A DNA stretch of 64,000 bases from contig JAIXUC010000020.1 in NCBI GenBank assembly GCA_027483665.1, positions 1 through 64,000 of the forward strand. Reading direction: 5' to 3'. Below the pieces are notes generated by a model, which was not told the DNA's origin, did not search any database, and worked only from the letters and a program-made list of their open reading frames with translations. The position numbers were made by a program, and so were the translations under genes. The stretch is from Comamonadaceae bacterium. Its GTDB lineage: Bacteria; Pseudomonadota; Gammaproteobacteria; Burkholderiales; Burkholderiaceae_C. The stretch's first letter is position 1; the number at the start of each line of letters is the position of its first letter. This document shows positions 1 through 8,168 of this stretch, one piece after another.

Positions 1-885
1 ACCGTGGTCTGGGGCATCAACTGGCCGGTGATGAAGCTGGGTGTGACTGGCTATCCGCCTTTGAGTTTTCGGGCGCTGTCCATGTGGCTGGGCCTGCCGG
101 TATTGGCAGCCGCGCTGTGGTGGATGAAGGTGCCATTCCGGGTGCCGCGCGCGCACTGGCGCGAGCTGTTTGTGCTGGCTGCCACCAACATGTTTGTCTG
201 GCACGCCTGCATCATCGTGGCGGTGCAGTCGCTCTCCAGCGGGCGCTCGGCCATTCTGGGCTACACCATGCCCATCTTCTCGGCGCTCATTGGCGCTTGG
301 GTGTTTGGTGCGGTCTTGAGCGGGCGCGGCTGGCTGGGCGTGGGCGCGGCGGCTTTGGGCGTGCTGCTCTTGCTGTGGCACGAGATCACAGCCATCAGCG
401 GCCAACCTGGCGCGGTGGGCTTGGCGCTGGTGGCTGCAGCCAGTTGGGCCTTGGGCACACAGCTTTTGCGGCGCACCACCATCCCTTTGCCCACGCTCAC
501 CCTGAGCTTTTGGATGACCGCACAAGCCACGGTGGTGATGAGTGTGCTGGCCGTTTTCTTGGAGCAGCCACAGTGGCACTGGCCTGCACCCGTCACTTGG
601 TTTTCTGTGCTCTACAACGCGGTGCTGGTGTTTGGCTTTGCGCACGCGGCTTGGTTCACGCTGGCACGCGGCCTGCCGCCGCTGGCCTCCACGCTGAGCG
701 TCATGCTCATTCCGGTTTTGGGCGTGTTCACCGGCGCTTGGTGGTTGAGCGAACCCCTGCACTGGCAGGACTGGGCCGCCGTGTCTTTGATGGTGGTGGC
801 CATTGCCAGCGTGCTCTGGCCTGCACGCGCTGTGGCCTTGGATTCAGCGACTGCGCCAGCCGAATCAAGGACGCCAAAGGCTTAA
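1..885 (+). CDS. EamA/DMT-family transporter, 5' end cut by window
   Basis: Inner-membrane permease of the drug/metabolite transporter superfamily; the substrate cannot be told from sequence. The visible 294 residues are an almost unbroken series of hydrophobic helices. They begin with WGINWPVMKLG, which is characteristic of the first helix of an EamA repeat, so only a few residues are missing and the true start lies before base 1. A second EamA repeat begins near residue 135. The C-terminal tail is short and polar. The stop codon overlaps the stop of the convergent uracil-DNA glycosylase gene by four bases. The family call is secure; an amino-acid or metabolite exporter role is only a guess. 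Confidence 0.85.
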   Translation, partial: TVVWGINWPVMKLGVTGYPPLSFRALSMWLGLPVLAAALWWMKVPFRVPRAHWRELFVLAATNMFVWHACIIVAVQSLSSGRSAILGYTMPIFSALIGAWVFGAVLSGRGWLGVGAAALGVLLLLWHEITAISGQPGAVGLALVAAASWALGTQLLRRTTIPLPTLTLSFWMTAQATVVMSVLAVFLEQPQWHWPAPVTWFSVLYNAVLVFGFAHAAWFTLARGLPPLASTLSVMLIPVLGVFTGAWWLSEPLHWQDWAAVSLMVVAIASVLWPARAVALDSATAPAESRTPKA

Positions 886-1763
886 GCGCTGGGTTCGTTG
901 CCCTCCAGGCCTTCCATCACATCCATCGCCAGGCACAAGTCGGCCCAGGCTTTGGCTTTGTCGGGCAGGTTGCGCAGCAGATAAGCCGGGTGGTAGGTGA
1001 CGACCACCGGCAGGCCCTGGTAGCGCCAGACTTGGCCGCGCAATTTGCCCAGCGGCTGGGCTGCCACATCGGGCAGGCTCTCGGCCAGCAGCGCCTGCGC
1101 TGCGAATCGCCCCATGGCCAAGATGACGCGCGGTTGCAGCAAGGCAATTTGCCTTTGCAGGTAAGGCAGACACTGCGCCACTTCTGCGGGGGTGGGGTTG
1201 CGGTTGCCAGGCGGGCGGCATTTGATGACGTTGGTGATGTAGGCCCGCTGCGCTGGTGGTTCCTGAGCTTGGTCCTGCGCCTGGGTCGGCGCATCGCTGT
1301 CACTGGCTTGGCGCGTCACACCCATGGCCAGCAGCATGCGGTCAAGCAATTGCCCAGCCGGGCCGACAAAGGGCTCGCCCAGCCGGTCTTCCTGCTCGCC
1401 GGGCGCTTCACCCACCACCATCCAGTGCGCCCGCTGCGAGCCCGCGCCAAACACCGCTTGCTGGCGCTGCTGGCACAAACCACAGGCCTGGCAGGCTGAA
1501 ACCTGGGCACGCATGTCATCCCAGACCAAAGAGGCGATGGCATCGCTGGGCGCCGCCACCCGTTGGGCACCAGGCGCAGGTGCAGGCGCAGGTGCAGGTG
1601 TAAGTGCAGCCGCCCGGCCCAGCACGGGTGCGTCCACTGCAGGCGCGGCTGCCAAAGCCACCGGCTCGGGCTCTGGGGCAAGCGACTGCGGCAACCACAC
1701 GCGCACGCCCATCTCGGCCAGCATGGCGCGCCGGCGGCTGTCGAGTTGTTCAGCCAAGCCCAT
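882..1763 (-). CDS. Uracil-DNA glycosylase, iron-sulfur family 4/5 type
   Basis: Removes uracil from DNA at the first step of base excision repair. With the start chosen here the protein has 293 residues. Cysteines at about 91, 94, 182 and 198 fit the [4Fe-4S] ligands of thermophile-type UDGs. GEAPGEQED (118-126) is the uracil-binding and catalytic loop, and TYHPAYLL near 256 matches the C-terminal HPA motif. The ATG at 1763 is preferred because AAGGAG lies 7 bases upstream; ATGs at 1769 and 1790 and a TTG at 1802 are in frame but badly spaced. Residues 55-65 form an alanine-proline repeat linker between an N-terminal segment and the enzyme domain. The gene overlaps the end of rimI, so the two are probably cotranscribed. 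Confidence 0.88.
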   Translation of the reverse strand: MGLAEQLDSRRRAMLAEMGVRVWLPQSLAPEPEPVALAAAPAVDAPVLGRAAALTPAPAPAPAPGAQRVAAPSDAIASLVWDDMRAQVSACQACGLCQQRQQAVFGAGSQRAHWMVVGEAPGEQEDRLGEPFVGPAGQLLDRMLLAMGVTRQASDSDAPTQAQDQAQEPPAQRAYITNVIKCRPPGNRNPTPAEVAQCLPYLQRQIALLQPRVILAMGRFAAQALLAESLPDVAAQPLGKLRGQVWRYQGLPVVVTYHPAYLLRNLPDKAKAWADLCLAMDVMEGLEGNEPSA

Positions 1764-2439
1764 GGCCATGCTCCTTGCGGTGTGCTGCATGTTGCGCGAC
1801 AACAGCCTGGCACTCGTCGCCTCGCCCGTCGCTCGGAGCCAGCCACAGGCGCATGACCACCGCGTCTTCCCGCTGGCTGCGCGCTGCTGGGTAATAGCGT
1901 CGGCGCAGCCCCACGGCCTCGAAGCCCAGCCGCTGGTAGAGCGCTTGCGCGCGCGTGTTGCTGTGGCGCACCTCCAGCCACAGCTGCTCTGCGCCTTGGG
2001 CCAGCGACCACTGCACCAGCCGCGCCATGATGAGCCGGCCCCAGCCGCGGCCTTGGTGATCGGGGTCTACTGTGATGTTGAGCAAATGCACCTCTTGCAC
2101 GCCCAACATAGCCACAGCGTAGCCCAGGACGGTGCAGCCGCTGGCAGCGAAACCTTCAGGCTGCGCAGACCCTTGCAGCAGCACCGGCATGTGGTAGCCC
2201 GCACGCAGCGAGTCCTGAAAATTGCCCAGCGACCATGGCCACGGATAAGCCCTTTGCTCGATGGCCAACAGGCGCTCCAGTGCAGCTTGCTCAGCCACGC
2301 GCCAATGACCATCGGGGCGGTGGGTTTCATCGAGGCATGGGGGGCATGGGGGCGATGGCGGGTAGTCAGACGCCTCTTGGTCATGGCCCGCAGCCTCAAG
2401 CGCGCTGCGCGATGCGGTGGTCGAGCCGGGCAAGGTCAT
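1750..2439 (-). CDS. rimI: Ribosomal protein S18 alanine N-acetyltransferase (RimI-like)
   Basis: GNAT-fold acetyltransferase predicted to acetylate the N-terminal alanine of ribosomal protein S18. The acetyl-CoA loop appears as VDPDHQGRGWGRLIM, preceded by the beta strand LLNITV and followed by LWLEVRHSNTRAQALYQRLGF, which is typical of RimI. The 229-residue product is longer than the roughly 150-residue norm: about 50 residues precede the domain and a polar tail follows it. Its ATG overlaps the tsaB stop as ATGA, and tsaB-rimI is a widespread gene pair. The N-terminal extension may be overcalled, since a GTG lies closer to the domain. Confidence 0.87.
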   Translation of the reverse strand: MTLPGSTTASRSALEAAGHDQEASDYPPSPPCPPCLDETHRPDGHWRVAEQAALERLLAIEQRAYPWPWSLGNFQDSLRAGYHMPVLLQGSAQPEGFAASGCTVLGYAVAMLGVQEVHLLNITVDPDHQGRGWGRLIMARLVQWSLAQGAEQLWLEVRHSNTRAQALYQRLGFEAVGLRRRYYPAARSQREDAVVMRLWLAPSDGRGDECQAVVAQHAAHRKEHGHGLG

Positions 2440-3353
2440 GGCCCCTCACGCCCTGCTGGGGCGGGCGCTCCATCCCGCCGCGCTGAGGCGGGCGCTCCAT
2501 CAAGCCCCGCTGAGGCGGTTGCTGAAACGGGTTGACGATCGCGCAGCGCGGTGCGCTCTGCCGTGGTTTGCGCCACTTTGTCGCGCACATACAGCGGTGC
2601 TGCCTGTTCCGCGGCCACCACAGCCCCTGCGCGCCACAAAGCGGGAGCCAATCGCAACAAAGCCATGGCCGTGGGCAAAGCCAGCACGCGCGGCATGAAG
2701 AAGGCCCCGCCAAGCGAGGTTGCCGCAACCCCGGCGGCCGGGCCCTCGCTTCGCGCATCGCCGTCCGGCAGGTTTTCCCCATAGGCCTCGAACACATTGC
2801 CCGCCATCAGTGCGCCTTCCCAAGCCAGTACCTGGCCGGGCGGGCAGACCGACACGCCCGAGCGGGCATGCCAGGCGTGGCCGTCCCAATGCCAGCGCGC
2901 TTGATAGACCTCGCCCATGCGCGCATCCAGCAAAGCCAGCACCGACATCGGCGCTGGTGCCACTTCAATGCCCGCGGGCCGCTGCAACTGCCCGCGCGCT
3001 TGTTCGGCAACGGCCAGCAAGGTGTTCACGGGCAGCAGCTTTACACCCGATCCAAAGCCCAGGCCCTGGGCCACGGCGCAAGCGGTGCGCAGGCCGGTGA
3101 ATGCGCCAGGGCCTTGACCGAAGGCAATGGCGTGCAAATCAGCCAGCCTCAAACCCGCTTGGGCCAGCAGCTTCAAAGCCAACGGAATGATCTGCTGTGA
3201 AGCCGTTGCGCCGCCAGCGCCCAAGTGCTGCCAAACCTGCTGGCCGTTGCTCACGGCCACCGACAGGGTGTCGGTGCTGCTCTCCAGCGCCAACAGGCGC
3301 AGGGGCGCTTCGGATGAGCTGAGGGTGGCCGCCGTGGGGCGTGGCAAAGACAT
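2436..3353 (-). CDS. tsaB: tRNA threonylcarbamoyladenosine biosynthesis protein TsaB
   Basis: Inactive ASKHA-fold partner of TsaD in the complex that transfers the threonylcarbamoyl group to A37 of ANN-decoding tRNAs. LLALESSTDTLSVAV near residue 20 and GQGPGAFTGLRTACAVAQGL near 80 are the signature segments. The protein has 305 residues, against about 230 in E. coli. The excess is a disordered C-terminal tail ending in three imperfect 9-residue units built on DGAPA. The open frame continues upstream into dacB antisense, but the family N-terminus fixes the ATG at 3353. It diverges from dacB across 42 bases and is translationally coupled to rimI. Confidence 0.93.
   Translation of the reverse strand: MSLPRPTAATLSSSEAPLRLLALESSTDTLSVAVSNGQQVWQHLGAGGATASQQIIPLALKLLAQAGLRLADLHAIAFGQGPGAFTGLRTACAVAQGLGFGSGVKLLPVNTLLAVAEQARGQLQRPAGIEVAPAPMSVLALLDARMGEVYQARWHWDGHAWHARSGVSVCPPGQVLAWEGALMAGNVFEAYGENLPDGDARSEGPAAGVAATSLGGAFFMPRVLALPTAMALLRLAPALWRAGAVVAAEQAAPLYVRDKVAQTTAERTALRDRQPVSATASAGLDGAPASARRDGAPAPAGREGP
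2454..2518. repeat. 27-bp imperfect tandem repeat in the tsaB tail
   Basis: The 14-base core GGCGGGCGCTCCAT occurs at 2460-2473 and again at 2487-2500. The block CGCTGAGGCGG occurs at 2481-2491 and 2508-2518. The period is exactly 27 bases, so changes in copy number keep the tsaB frame and add or remove nine residues per unit. Confidence 0.8.
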
Positions 3354-3395
3354 CGCGGGATTATCAAACGAGGGCCTTGCGTAGACTGCCGCTAA

Positions 3396-4940
3396 ATGCC
3401 ATCTCCCTCGTCTGTGCCAACCCGCGCCACACCTCGGCTTCTTTCGCGCTTGTGGCGCCGCTCGGCAGCCGTTGCGATGGCTTTGACGCTGGGCAGCGCA
3501 GCGCTGGCGCAAGGCTTGCCGCCCGAGGTGGAAGCGGCTTTCAAGCGCGCGCAGATTCCGCCCGAAGCGGTTTCTGTCTGGCTGGCCGAAGCCGACGGCA
3601 GCCGCGCACCGCGCCTGGCTTGGCAGTCGGTGCAAGCGGTGCAGCCCGCCTCGCTCATGAAACTGGTCAGCACCTATGCCGCGCTGGATTTGCTGGGCCC
3701 GCAGTTTCAATGGCGCACGCCGGTGGTGCTGGAAGGCGCGGTGCGCGAAGGCACGCTGTATGGCAACTTGGTCATTCAAGGCCAGGGCGACCCGACGCTG
3801 GTGGTCGAGCGCGCTTGGCTGCTCATGCGCCGCGTGCGGGCTTTGGGCATTCAGACCATCGCGGGCGACATCGTGCTGGACCGCAGCGCTTTTGCCACCG
3901 CGCCGGCCGACCCCGCCGCTTTCGACGGCGAGCCGCTGCGCCCCTACAACACCACGCCCGATGCGCTGGTGGTGAACTACAAAGCCTTGGTGCTGACGCT
4001 GGTGCCCGACGCGCTCAACCGCGTGGCCCACGTGCAGGCCGAGCCGCCATTGGCCGGCGTGGCCATCAGCGCAGCGGTGCCGCTGACCGGCGGCGACTGT
4101 GGCGACTGGCAAAGCAGCCTGCTGGCCGACTTCAGCGACCCAGCGCGCATCACGCTCTCGGGCAGTTACCCGCAAGCCTGCGGCGAGCGCGCCTGGCCCG
4201 TGGCCTACGCCGACCCGCTGCGCTTCAACCACCGCGCCATCGGCGGCCTGTGGCAAGCCGTGGGTGGGCGCTTGTTGGGCCAGGTGCGTGACGGCTTGGT
4301 GCCCGCTGGCAGCCTGCCTTCGTTTGAAGTGCGCTCACCGGCTTTGGCCGAAGTAGTGCGCGACATCAACAAGAACAGCAACAACCTCATGGCGCGCCAA
4401 CTCATGCTGACGCTGGGCTGGGCCCTAGGCTCAGACGGGCCCACGCTGCTCAGCACGGCAACATCATTCGCCCCAGGCAGCGCTGCGCCACGCCAGCCAG
4501 CCACCATCGAGGGCTCACGCGCCGTGGTGCAGCGTTGGTGGCAAGAGCGCATCGCCCGCCGCTTGCCCAACGGCGCGTTGCTGCCGGGCGACGAAGCGCC
4601 CCTCATCGACAACGGCTCGGGCCTGTCGCGCGCCGAGCGCATCAGCGCGCAAGGCTTGGGGCGCATGCTGCAAGTGGCCTGGGCCTCGCCGCTCATGCCC
4701 GAGCTGATGGCCTCGCTGCCGCTGGCCGGTGTGGACGGCACCCTGCGCCGCAGCCGCGCCCGCCCCGGCAGCGCCCACCTCAAAACCGGCAGTCTGGCCA
4801 ACGTGACCGGCATCGCAGGCTATGTGCACGGCAGCAACGGCAGGCGCTGGGTGCTGGTTGCCATCGTCAACCACCCCCGAGCCAACGCCGCGCGGCCCGC
4901 ACTGGATGCACTGATCGATTGGGCTGGGCGGGAGCCTTGA
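3396..4940 (+). CDS. dacB: D-alanyl-D-alanine carboxypeptidase/endopeptidase (PBP4, family S13)
   Basis: Periplasmic low-molecular-mass penicillin-binding protein that trims pentapeptides and cuts peptidoglycan cross-links. All three active-site motifs are visible in the 514-residue product: SLMK (86-89, nucleophile Ser86), SNN (328-330) and KTG (463-465). A signal peptide occupies residues 15-39 and ends ALAQG. The large insertion between the SxxK and SxN motifs is the extra domain pair expected of the S13 family. The gene diverges from tsaB, so its promoter must lie within the 42-base gap or inside tsaB. No sign of decay. Confidence 0.94.
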   Translation: MPSPSSVPTRATPRLLSRLWRRSAAVAMALTLGSAALAQGLPPEVEAAFKRAQIPPEAVSVWLAEADGSRAPRLAWQSVQAVQPASLMKLVSTYAALDLLGPQFQWRTPVVLEGAVREGTLYGNLVIQGQGDPTLVVERAWLLMRRVRALGIQTIAGDIVLDRSAFATAPADPAAFDGEPLRPYNTTPDALVVNYKALVLTLVPDALNRVAHVQAEPPLAGVAISAAVPLTGGDCGDWQSSLLADFSDPARITLSGSYPQACGERAWPVAYADPLRFNHRAIGGLWQAVGGRLLGQVRDGLVPAGSLPSFEVRSPALAEVVRDINKNSNNLMARQLMLTLGWALGSDGPTLLSTATSFAPGSAAPRQPATIEGSRAVVQRWWQERIARRLPNGALLPGDEAPLIDNGSGLSRAERISAQGLGRMLQVAWASPLMPELMASLPLAGVDGTLRRSRARPGSAHLKTGSLANVTGIAGYVHGSNGRRWVLVAIVNHPRANAARPALDALIDWAGREP

Positions 4941-5004
4941 GGAGCGGTCGCGGTTGCGCCATCTCGGTGCACCACTGAGCGCTAAGCGCCGCCAAAATCA
5001 ACGC

Positions 5005-5265
5005 ATGACCGCCCCAGACCTCATTGGCTTTCTCGCCGCCACGCTCACCACCGCCAGTTTCGTGCCCCAAGCTTGGCTGACGTTTCGCACCAAGGACGTG
5101 AGCGGGATTTCGCTGGGCATGTACAGCGTGTTCACCGCGGGGGTGGCTTTGTGGTTGGCTTATGGCTGGTTGATCAGCGCTTGGCCGGTGGTGGTGGCCA
5201 ACAGCATCACGCTGGCTTTGGCGGCCAGCATTTTGGTGATGAAGCTGCGTTATTCGGGGCGCTGA
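5005..5265 (+). CDS. SemiSWEET-type sugar transporter (PQ-loop/MtN3 family)
   Basis: Small membrane protein of 86 residues with three transmembrane helices, the size of bacterial SemiSWEETs, which dimerise into a sugar uniporter. The signature PQ dipeptide is at residues 21-22 in SFVPQAWLTFRTKDVSG, and the second-helix pattern SLGMYSVFTAGVALWLAYGW fits the family. An in-frame ATG near 4954 would add 17 residues (GAPLSAKRRQNQR) that do not belong to the fold, so the ATG at 5005 is used. The gene follows dacB after 64 bases and may be read from the same transcript. The sugar substrate is unknown. Confidence 0.88.
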   Translation: MTAPDLIGFLAATLTTASFVPQAWLTFRTKDVSGISLGMYSVFTAGVALWLAYGWLISAWPVVVANSITLALAASILVMKLRYSGR

Positions 5266-5266
5266 C

Positions 5267-5320
5267 CTCAGCGCGCAGACGCTGCGCGCTGGTCTCAGTT
5301 GGCAGACGCTGCGCGCTGCA
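5267..5320. repeat. 27-bp tandem duplication at the SemiSWEET/tsaC junction
   Basis: The segment starting CTCAGCGCGCAGACGCTGCG at 5267 is repeated from 5294 as CTCAGTTGGCAGACGCTGCG, a period of 27 bases with three mismatches in the first 20 positions. The second copy contains the stop codon and last codons of tsaC (minus strand), so the duplication displaced sequence just beyond that gene. Confidence 0.8.
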
Positions 5321-6356
5321 ATCTGTCGCGCACGGCGTCCCACTCTGGCCCCTCGGGCGGGGCTTCCACCCAGATCAGGCGCACTGCTTGGGCGTCGAAC
5401 TCGCGCAGCACCGCAAAGAGCTGTTGCGCCGTGGCCGCGGCGTCGTCGGGCATGCGGCGTTGCAGCACCTGGGTGGTTCGCACATGCAAGAGGCTGCGGG
5501 CGTAGACCGCGATGCGTGGCGGCTGCTGGCCAGCACGCTCCAACTCGCCAGCCAGCATGTCCAGGCCGGTTTGCAGGGCTTTGGCATCCATGAGGCGCAC
5601 GCGGGCATCGGGCGCGTAGTGGGCCGCGAGCGTGCCCGAGGCTCGTGGGTTGCTGCCCGCCCATTCCTCAGCAGACCGCACGCGTTCGCCAACGACCGCT
5701 TCCATCTGTGCGGCGCTGATGGCCCCCGGTCGCAGCAGCACCGGCACACCGCGCGTGCAGTCCACGATGGTGGATTCGATCCCCACGCTGCAAGGCCCGC
5801 CGTCCAGGATGAGCAAAGGGTCGGCCTGACCGCCTGCGAATTCCGAGGCCACGTGCGCTGCCTGCGTCGGGCTGACTCGGCCAAAGCGGTTGGCACTGGG
5901 TGCGGCCAAGCCCCACACGCCCACTTGGGCGCAAGCGCGTAGAACAGCCTGTGCCGCCGGGTGCGCTGGGCAACGCAGGCCAATGGAGTTCTGGCCGCCC
6001 GCTGCAGCAGCGGCGCGCTCGGGCCTGCGCGGCAAGATGAGCGTCAGCGGACCCGGCCAGAAGGCCTGCATGAGCCGGTTGGCAAATGGCGGAACATGGC
6101 TTGCAAACTGCGCCACGGGATTGGGTGCATCGGCAAGTGCGCGGGCGTGGGCGACATGCACGATCAGCGGGTGGTCAGCCGGGCGACCCTTGGCTTGGAA
6201 GATGCACGCGACCGCTGCGGGCTGGTCGGCATCTGCCGCCAAGCCATAGACGGTTTCGGTGGGCAAGCCCAACAAGTGGCCTGCTCGCAGGTGCTGTGCT
6301 GCCCGCTCGTTAGCATCAGGCGCGTCAGCTGACAGGACAGAGATGTTGGCAGCCAC
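5295..6356 (-). CDS. tsaC: L-threonylcarbamoyladenylate synthase (Sua5/YwlC type)
   Basis: Makes threonylcarbamoyl-AMP from threonine, bicarbonate and ATP, the first step of tRNA t6A37 formation. LPTETVYGLA (31-40), KGRPADHPL (56-64) and SANRFGRVSPT are the YrdC-domain substrate motifs. At 353 residues this is the long Sua5/YwlC version with an additional C-terminal Sua5 domain rather than the short E. coli TsaC. It starts with GTG at 6356, eight bases after purK, and so sits at the end of the purE-purK unit. tsaB lies 2 kb away, so two t6A genes are close neighbours. Confidence 0.92.
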   Translation of the reverse strand: MAANISVLSADAPDANERAAQHLRAGHLLGLPTETVYGLAADADQPAAVACIFQAKGRPADHPLIVHVAHARALADAPNPVAQFASHVPPFANRLMQAFWPGPLTLILPRRPERAAAAAGGQNSIGLRCPAHPAAQAVLRACAQVGVWGLAAPSANRFGRVSPTQAAHVASEFAGGQADPLLILDGGPCSVGIESTIVDCTRGVPVLLRPGAISAAQMEAVVGERVRSAEEWAGSNPRASGTLAAHYAPDARVRLMDAKALQTGLDMLAGELERAGQQPPRIAVYARSLLHVRTTQVLQRRMPDDAAATAQQLFAVLREFDAQAVRLIWVEAPPEGPEWDAVRDRLQRAASAN

Positions 6357-6364
6357 GCGCGCTT

Positions 6365-7561
6365 TCAGAACGCTTCGATGCCCAGCACCGCCGCGGCCTG
6401 CAAAGCGGTGCGGCGCACGGCCTGCGGGTCATCGCCCGTCAAGGTGATGTGGCCCATCTTGCGGCCCGGCAGGGCGCGCTGCTTGCCGTAGAGGTGCAGA
6501 TGCGCGCCGGGCAGGGACAAGACTTGGTCCCACGGCGGTGACCCACCGTCGGGCCACAAGTCCCCCAGCAGATTCAGCATGACGGCGGCGCTGTGTTGGC
6601 GCGGCTGAACCAGCGGCAGGCCGGCGAGTGTGCGCACTTGCAGCTCGAACTGGGATTGGTCGCAAGAGTCCAGCGTGTGATGCCCGCTGTTGTGCGGACG
6701 CGGCGCGATTTCGTTGACCACCAACGCGCCCAGTTGACGGGCCTCGGCGCTGCCAGCTTGCAGCACAAAGAACTCCACGCACAGCACCCCCACATAGCCC
6801 AAACCTTCGGCAAGGGTGCGGGCGGCCTGCACGGCTTGGTCGGCCGTGGCTGGGGGCAGCACGTCGCCCCCAGCCTCGGTCACGGCCAAGATGCCCTCGC
6901 GGTGCAGGTTGAGCGTGGGCGCGAAGTGAACCATGTGCCCGTCCCAGCCACGGGCCAGCACCACCGAGCACTCTTGCGCCAAGGGCAGGCGCTGCTCCAG
7001 CACGCAGGGAACCCGACCCAGACGATCCCAGGCGGCCAGCAGTTCTTCACGGTTGGCCACGCGCGACTGTCCTTTGCCGTCGTAACCCATGCGGCAGGTC
7101 TTCAAGATGCCGGGCAGCAGCGTGGCCTGCACCGCAGCCGAAGCTTGCGGCGAGTCCACACAAGCAAAGGGCGCGCAAGGCACGCCGCAGCGCAAGAAGT
7201 GGGTTTTCTCAGCGTGCCGGTCTTGCGCAATGGCCACGGCCTGCGCGCCGGGGGCGACGGGGCGCGCCAGAGCCAGCCGCTCCAGCGCCGGGGCTGGCAC
7301 GTTTTCAAACTCGGTGGTGATGGCAGCACAGCTTTGCGCCAATCGGTCCAGGCCCTCGGCATCGAGGTAGGGCGTGGCGATGTGCAGGTGGCTCACCAGC
7401 CCGGCAGGGCTTGCGGGGTCGGGGTCGAGCACAGCGGTGCGAAAACCCATGCTTTGCGCCGCATGAACAAACATGCGCCCCAATTGGCCACCGCCCATCA
7501 CGCCCAGAGTACGCAGTGTTGCGCCGTCAAGGGCGCCTGGCAGCAAGGGGGGCTGGTTCAT
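6365..7561 (-). CDS. purK: 5-(carboxyamino)imidazole ribonucleotide synthase
   Basis: ATP-grasp enzyme that carboxylates AIR to N5-CAIR in purine synthesis. The N-terminal MGGGQLGRMF (residues 23-32) is the family nucleotide-fold motif. RMGYDGKGQ, the ATP-grasp strand CVEFFVL and NEIAPRPHNSGHHTLDSC are all intact. The length of 398 residues is close to the bacterial norm. Its ATG overlaps the purE stop by one base (TGATG), so PurE, which consumes its product, is translated immediately before it. purC, a later step of the pathway, is 2 kb upstream in the same orientation but separated by two other genes. Confidence 0.95.
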   Translation of the reverse strand: MNQPPLLPGALDGATLRTLGVMGGGQLGRMFVHAAQSMGFRTAVLDPDPASPAGLVSHLHIATPYLDAEGLDRLAQSCAAITTEFENVPAPALERLALARPVAPGAQAVAIAQDRHAEKTHFLRCGVPCAPFACVDSPQASAAVQATLLPGILKTCRMGYDGKGQSRVANREELLAAWDRLGRVPCVLEQRLPLAQECSVVLARGWDGHMVHFAPTLNLHREGILAVTEAGGDVLPPATADQAVQAARTLAEGLGYVGVLCVEFFVLQAGSAEARQLGALVVNEIAPRPHNSGHHTLDSCDQSQFELQVRTLAGLPLVQPRQHSAAVMLNLLGDLWPDGGSPPWDQVLSLPGAHLHLYGKQRALPGRKMGHITLTGDDPQAVRRTALQAAAVLGIEAF

Positions 7562-8085
7562 CAGGGCGACTCGGCGGCGTCCGGCGGGGGCGGCACCACC
7601 ATGGCGCGGGCGGCTTCGGTTTGGCGCGCGCGAAAGGCCTGCAACTGCTGGCGCAAGGCCCGGCCTTCGGCGCTGGGCTCTGCGGCCAGCAAAGCCACCG
7701 CAAACAGGGCCGCGTTGGCGGCGCCGGCATGGCCGATGGCAAAAGTGGCCACCGGTACACCGCGCGGCATCTGCACGATGCTGTGCAGCGAATCGACGCC
7801 TTGCAAATGGCGCGAGGCCACGGGCACGCCCAAGACCGGCACTGTGGTTTTAGAAGCGAGCATGCCCGGCAGGTGGGCAGCACCCCCTGCACCCGCGATG
7901 ATGGCGCGCAAGCCGCGCGCCTCGGCCGCTTCGGCGTAGGCAAACATGTCGTCGGGCATGCGGTGCGCGGAGACCACGCGGGTCTCGTGGCTGATGCCAA
8001 ATTCCTGCAACACGGCAGCGGCATGCTGCAGGGTGTCCCAGTCGCTGCTGGAGCCCATCACCACACCGATCTGAATTAGAGTCAT
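7561..8085 (-). CDS. purE: N5-carboxyaminoimidazole ribonucleotide mutase
   Basis: Rearranges N5-CAIR to CAIR. The 174-residue product carries the phosphate-binding GSSSDW (11-16), then VSAHRMPD and [10 protein letters not shown], typical of class I PurE. An upstream in-frame extension of 64 residues has no family character, and the ATG at 8085 gives the normal N-terminus [16 protein letters not shown] polar C-terminal tail rich in proline ([12 protein letters not shown]) is an addition to the compact core. It is the first gene of purE-purK-tsaC and diverges from the thioredoxin-like gene across 83 bases, where both promoters should lie. Confidence 0.95.
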   Translation of the reverse strand: MTLIQIGVVMGSSSDWDTLQHAAAVLQEFGISHETRVVSAHRMPDDMFAYAEAAEARGLRAIIAGAGGAAHLPGMLASKTTVPVLGVPVASRHLQGVDSLHSIVQMPRGVPVATFAIGHAGAANAALFAVALLAAEPSAEGRALRQQLQAFRARQTEAARAMVVPPPPDAAESP

Positions 8086-8168
8086 GGTCTTTGCCGGGGT
8101 TGGGAACATGGCCTGCTGGGACGAAAAAACAGCCTCGGATTCTATGTTTCCACCTTGAACTGCTTCCC

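Noticed and set aside
84-1499. A 471-codon plus-strand frame over the EamA and UDG genes
   Set aside because: It crosses two well-supported genes in another frame and shows only the His/Arg/Gly-rich composition of a shadow.
3354-4256. The tsaB reading frame stays open for 301 more codons upstream on the minus strand
   Set aside because: This part is antisense to dacB, which has all its active-site motifs, and TsaB's conserved N-terminus begins at 3353. It is an effect of high GC.
8086-8168. Searched the purE-cnoX gap for a purine riboswitch or PUR-box-like operator
   Set aside because: No purine riboswitch core and no clear operator sequence could be found.
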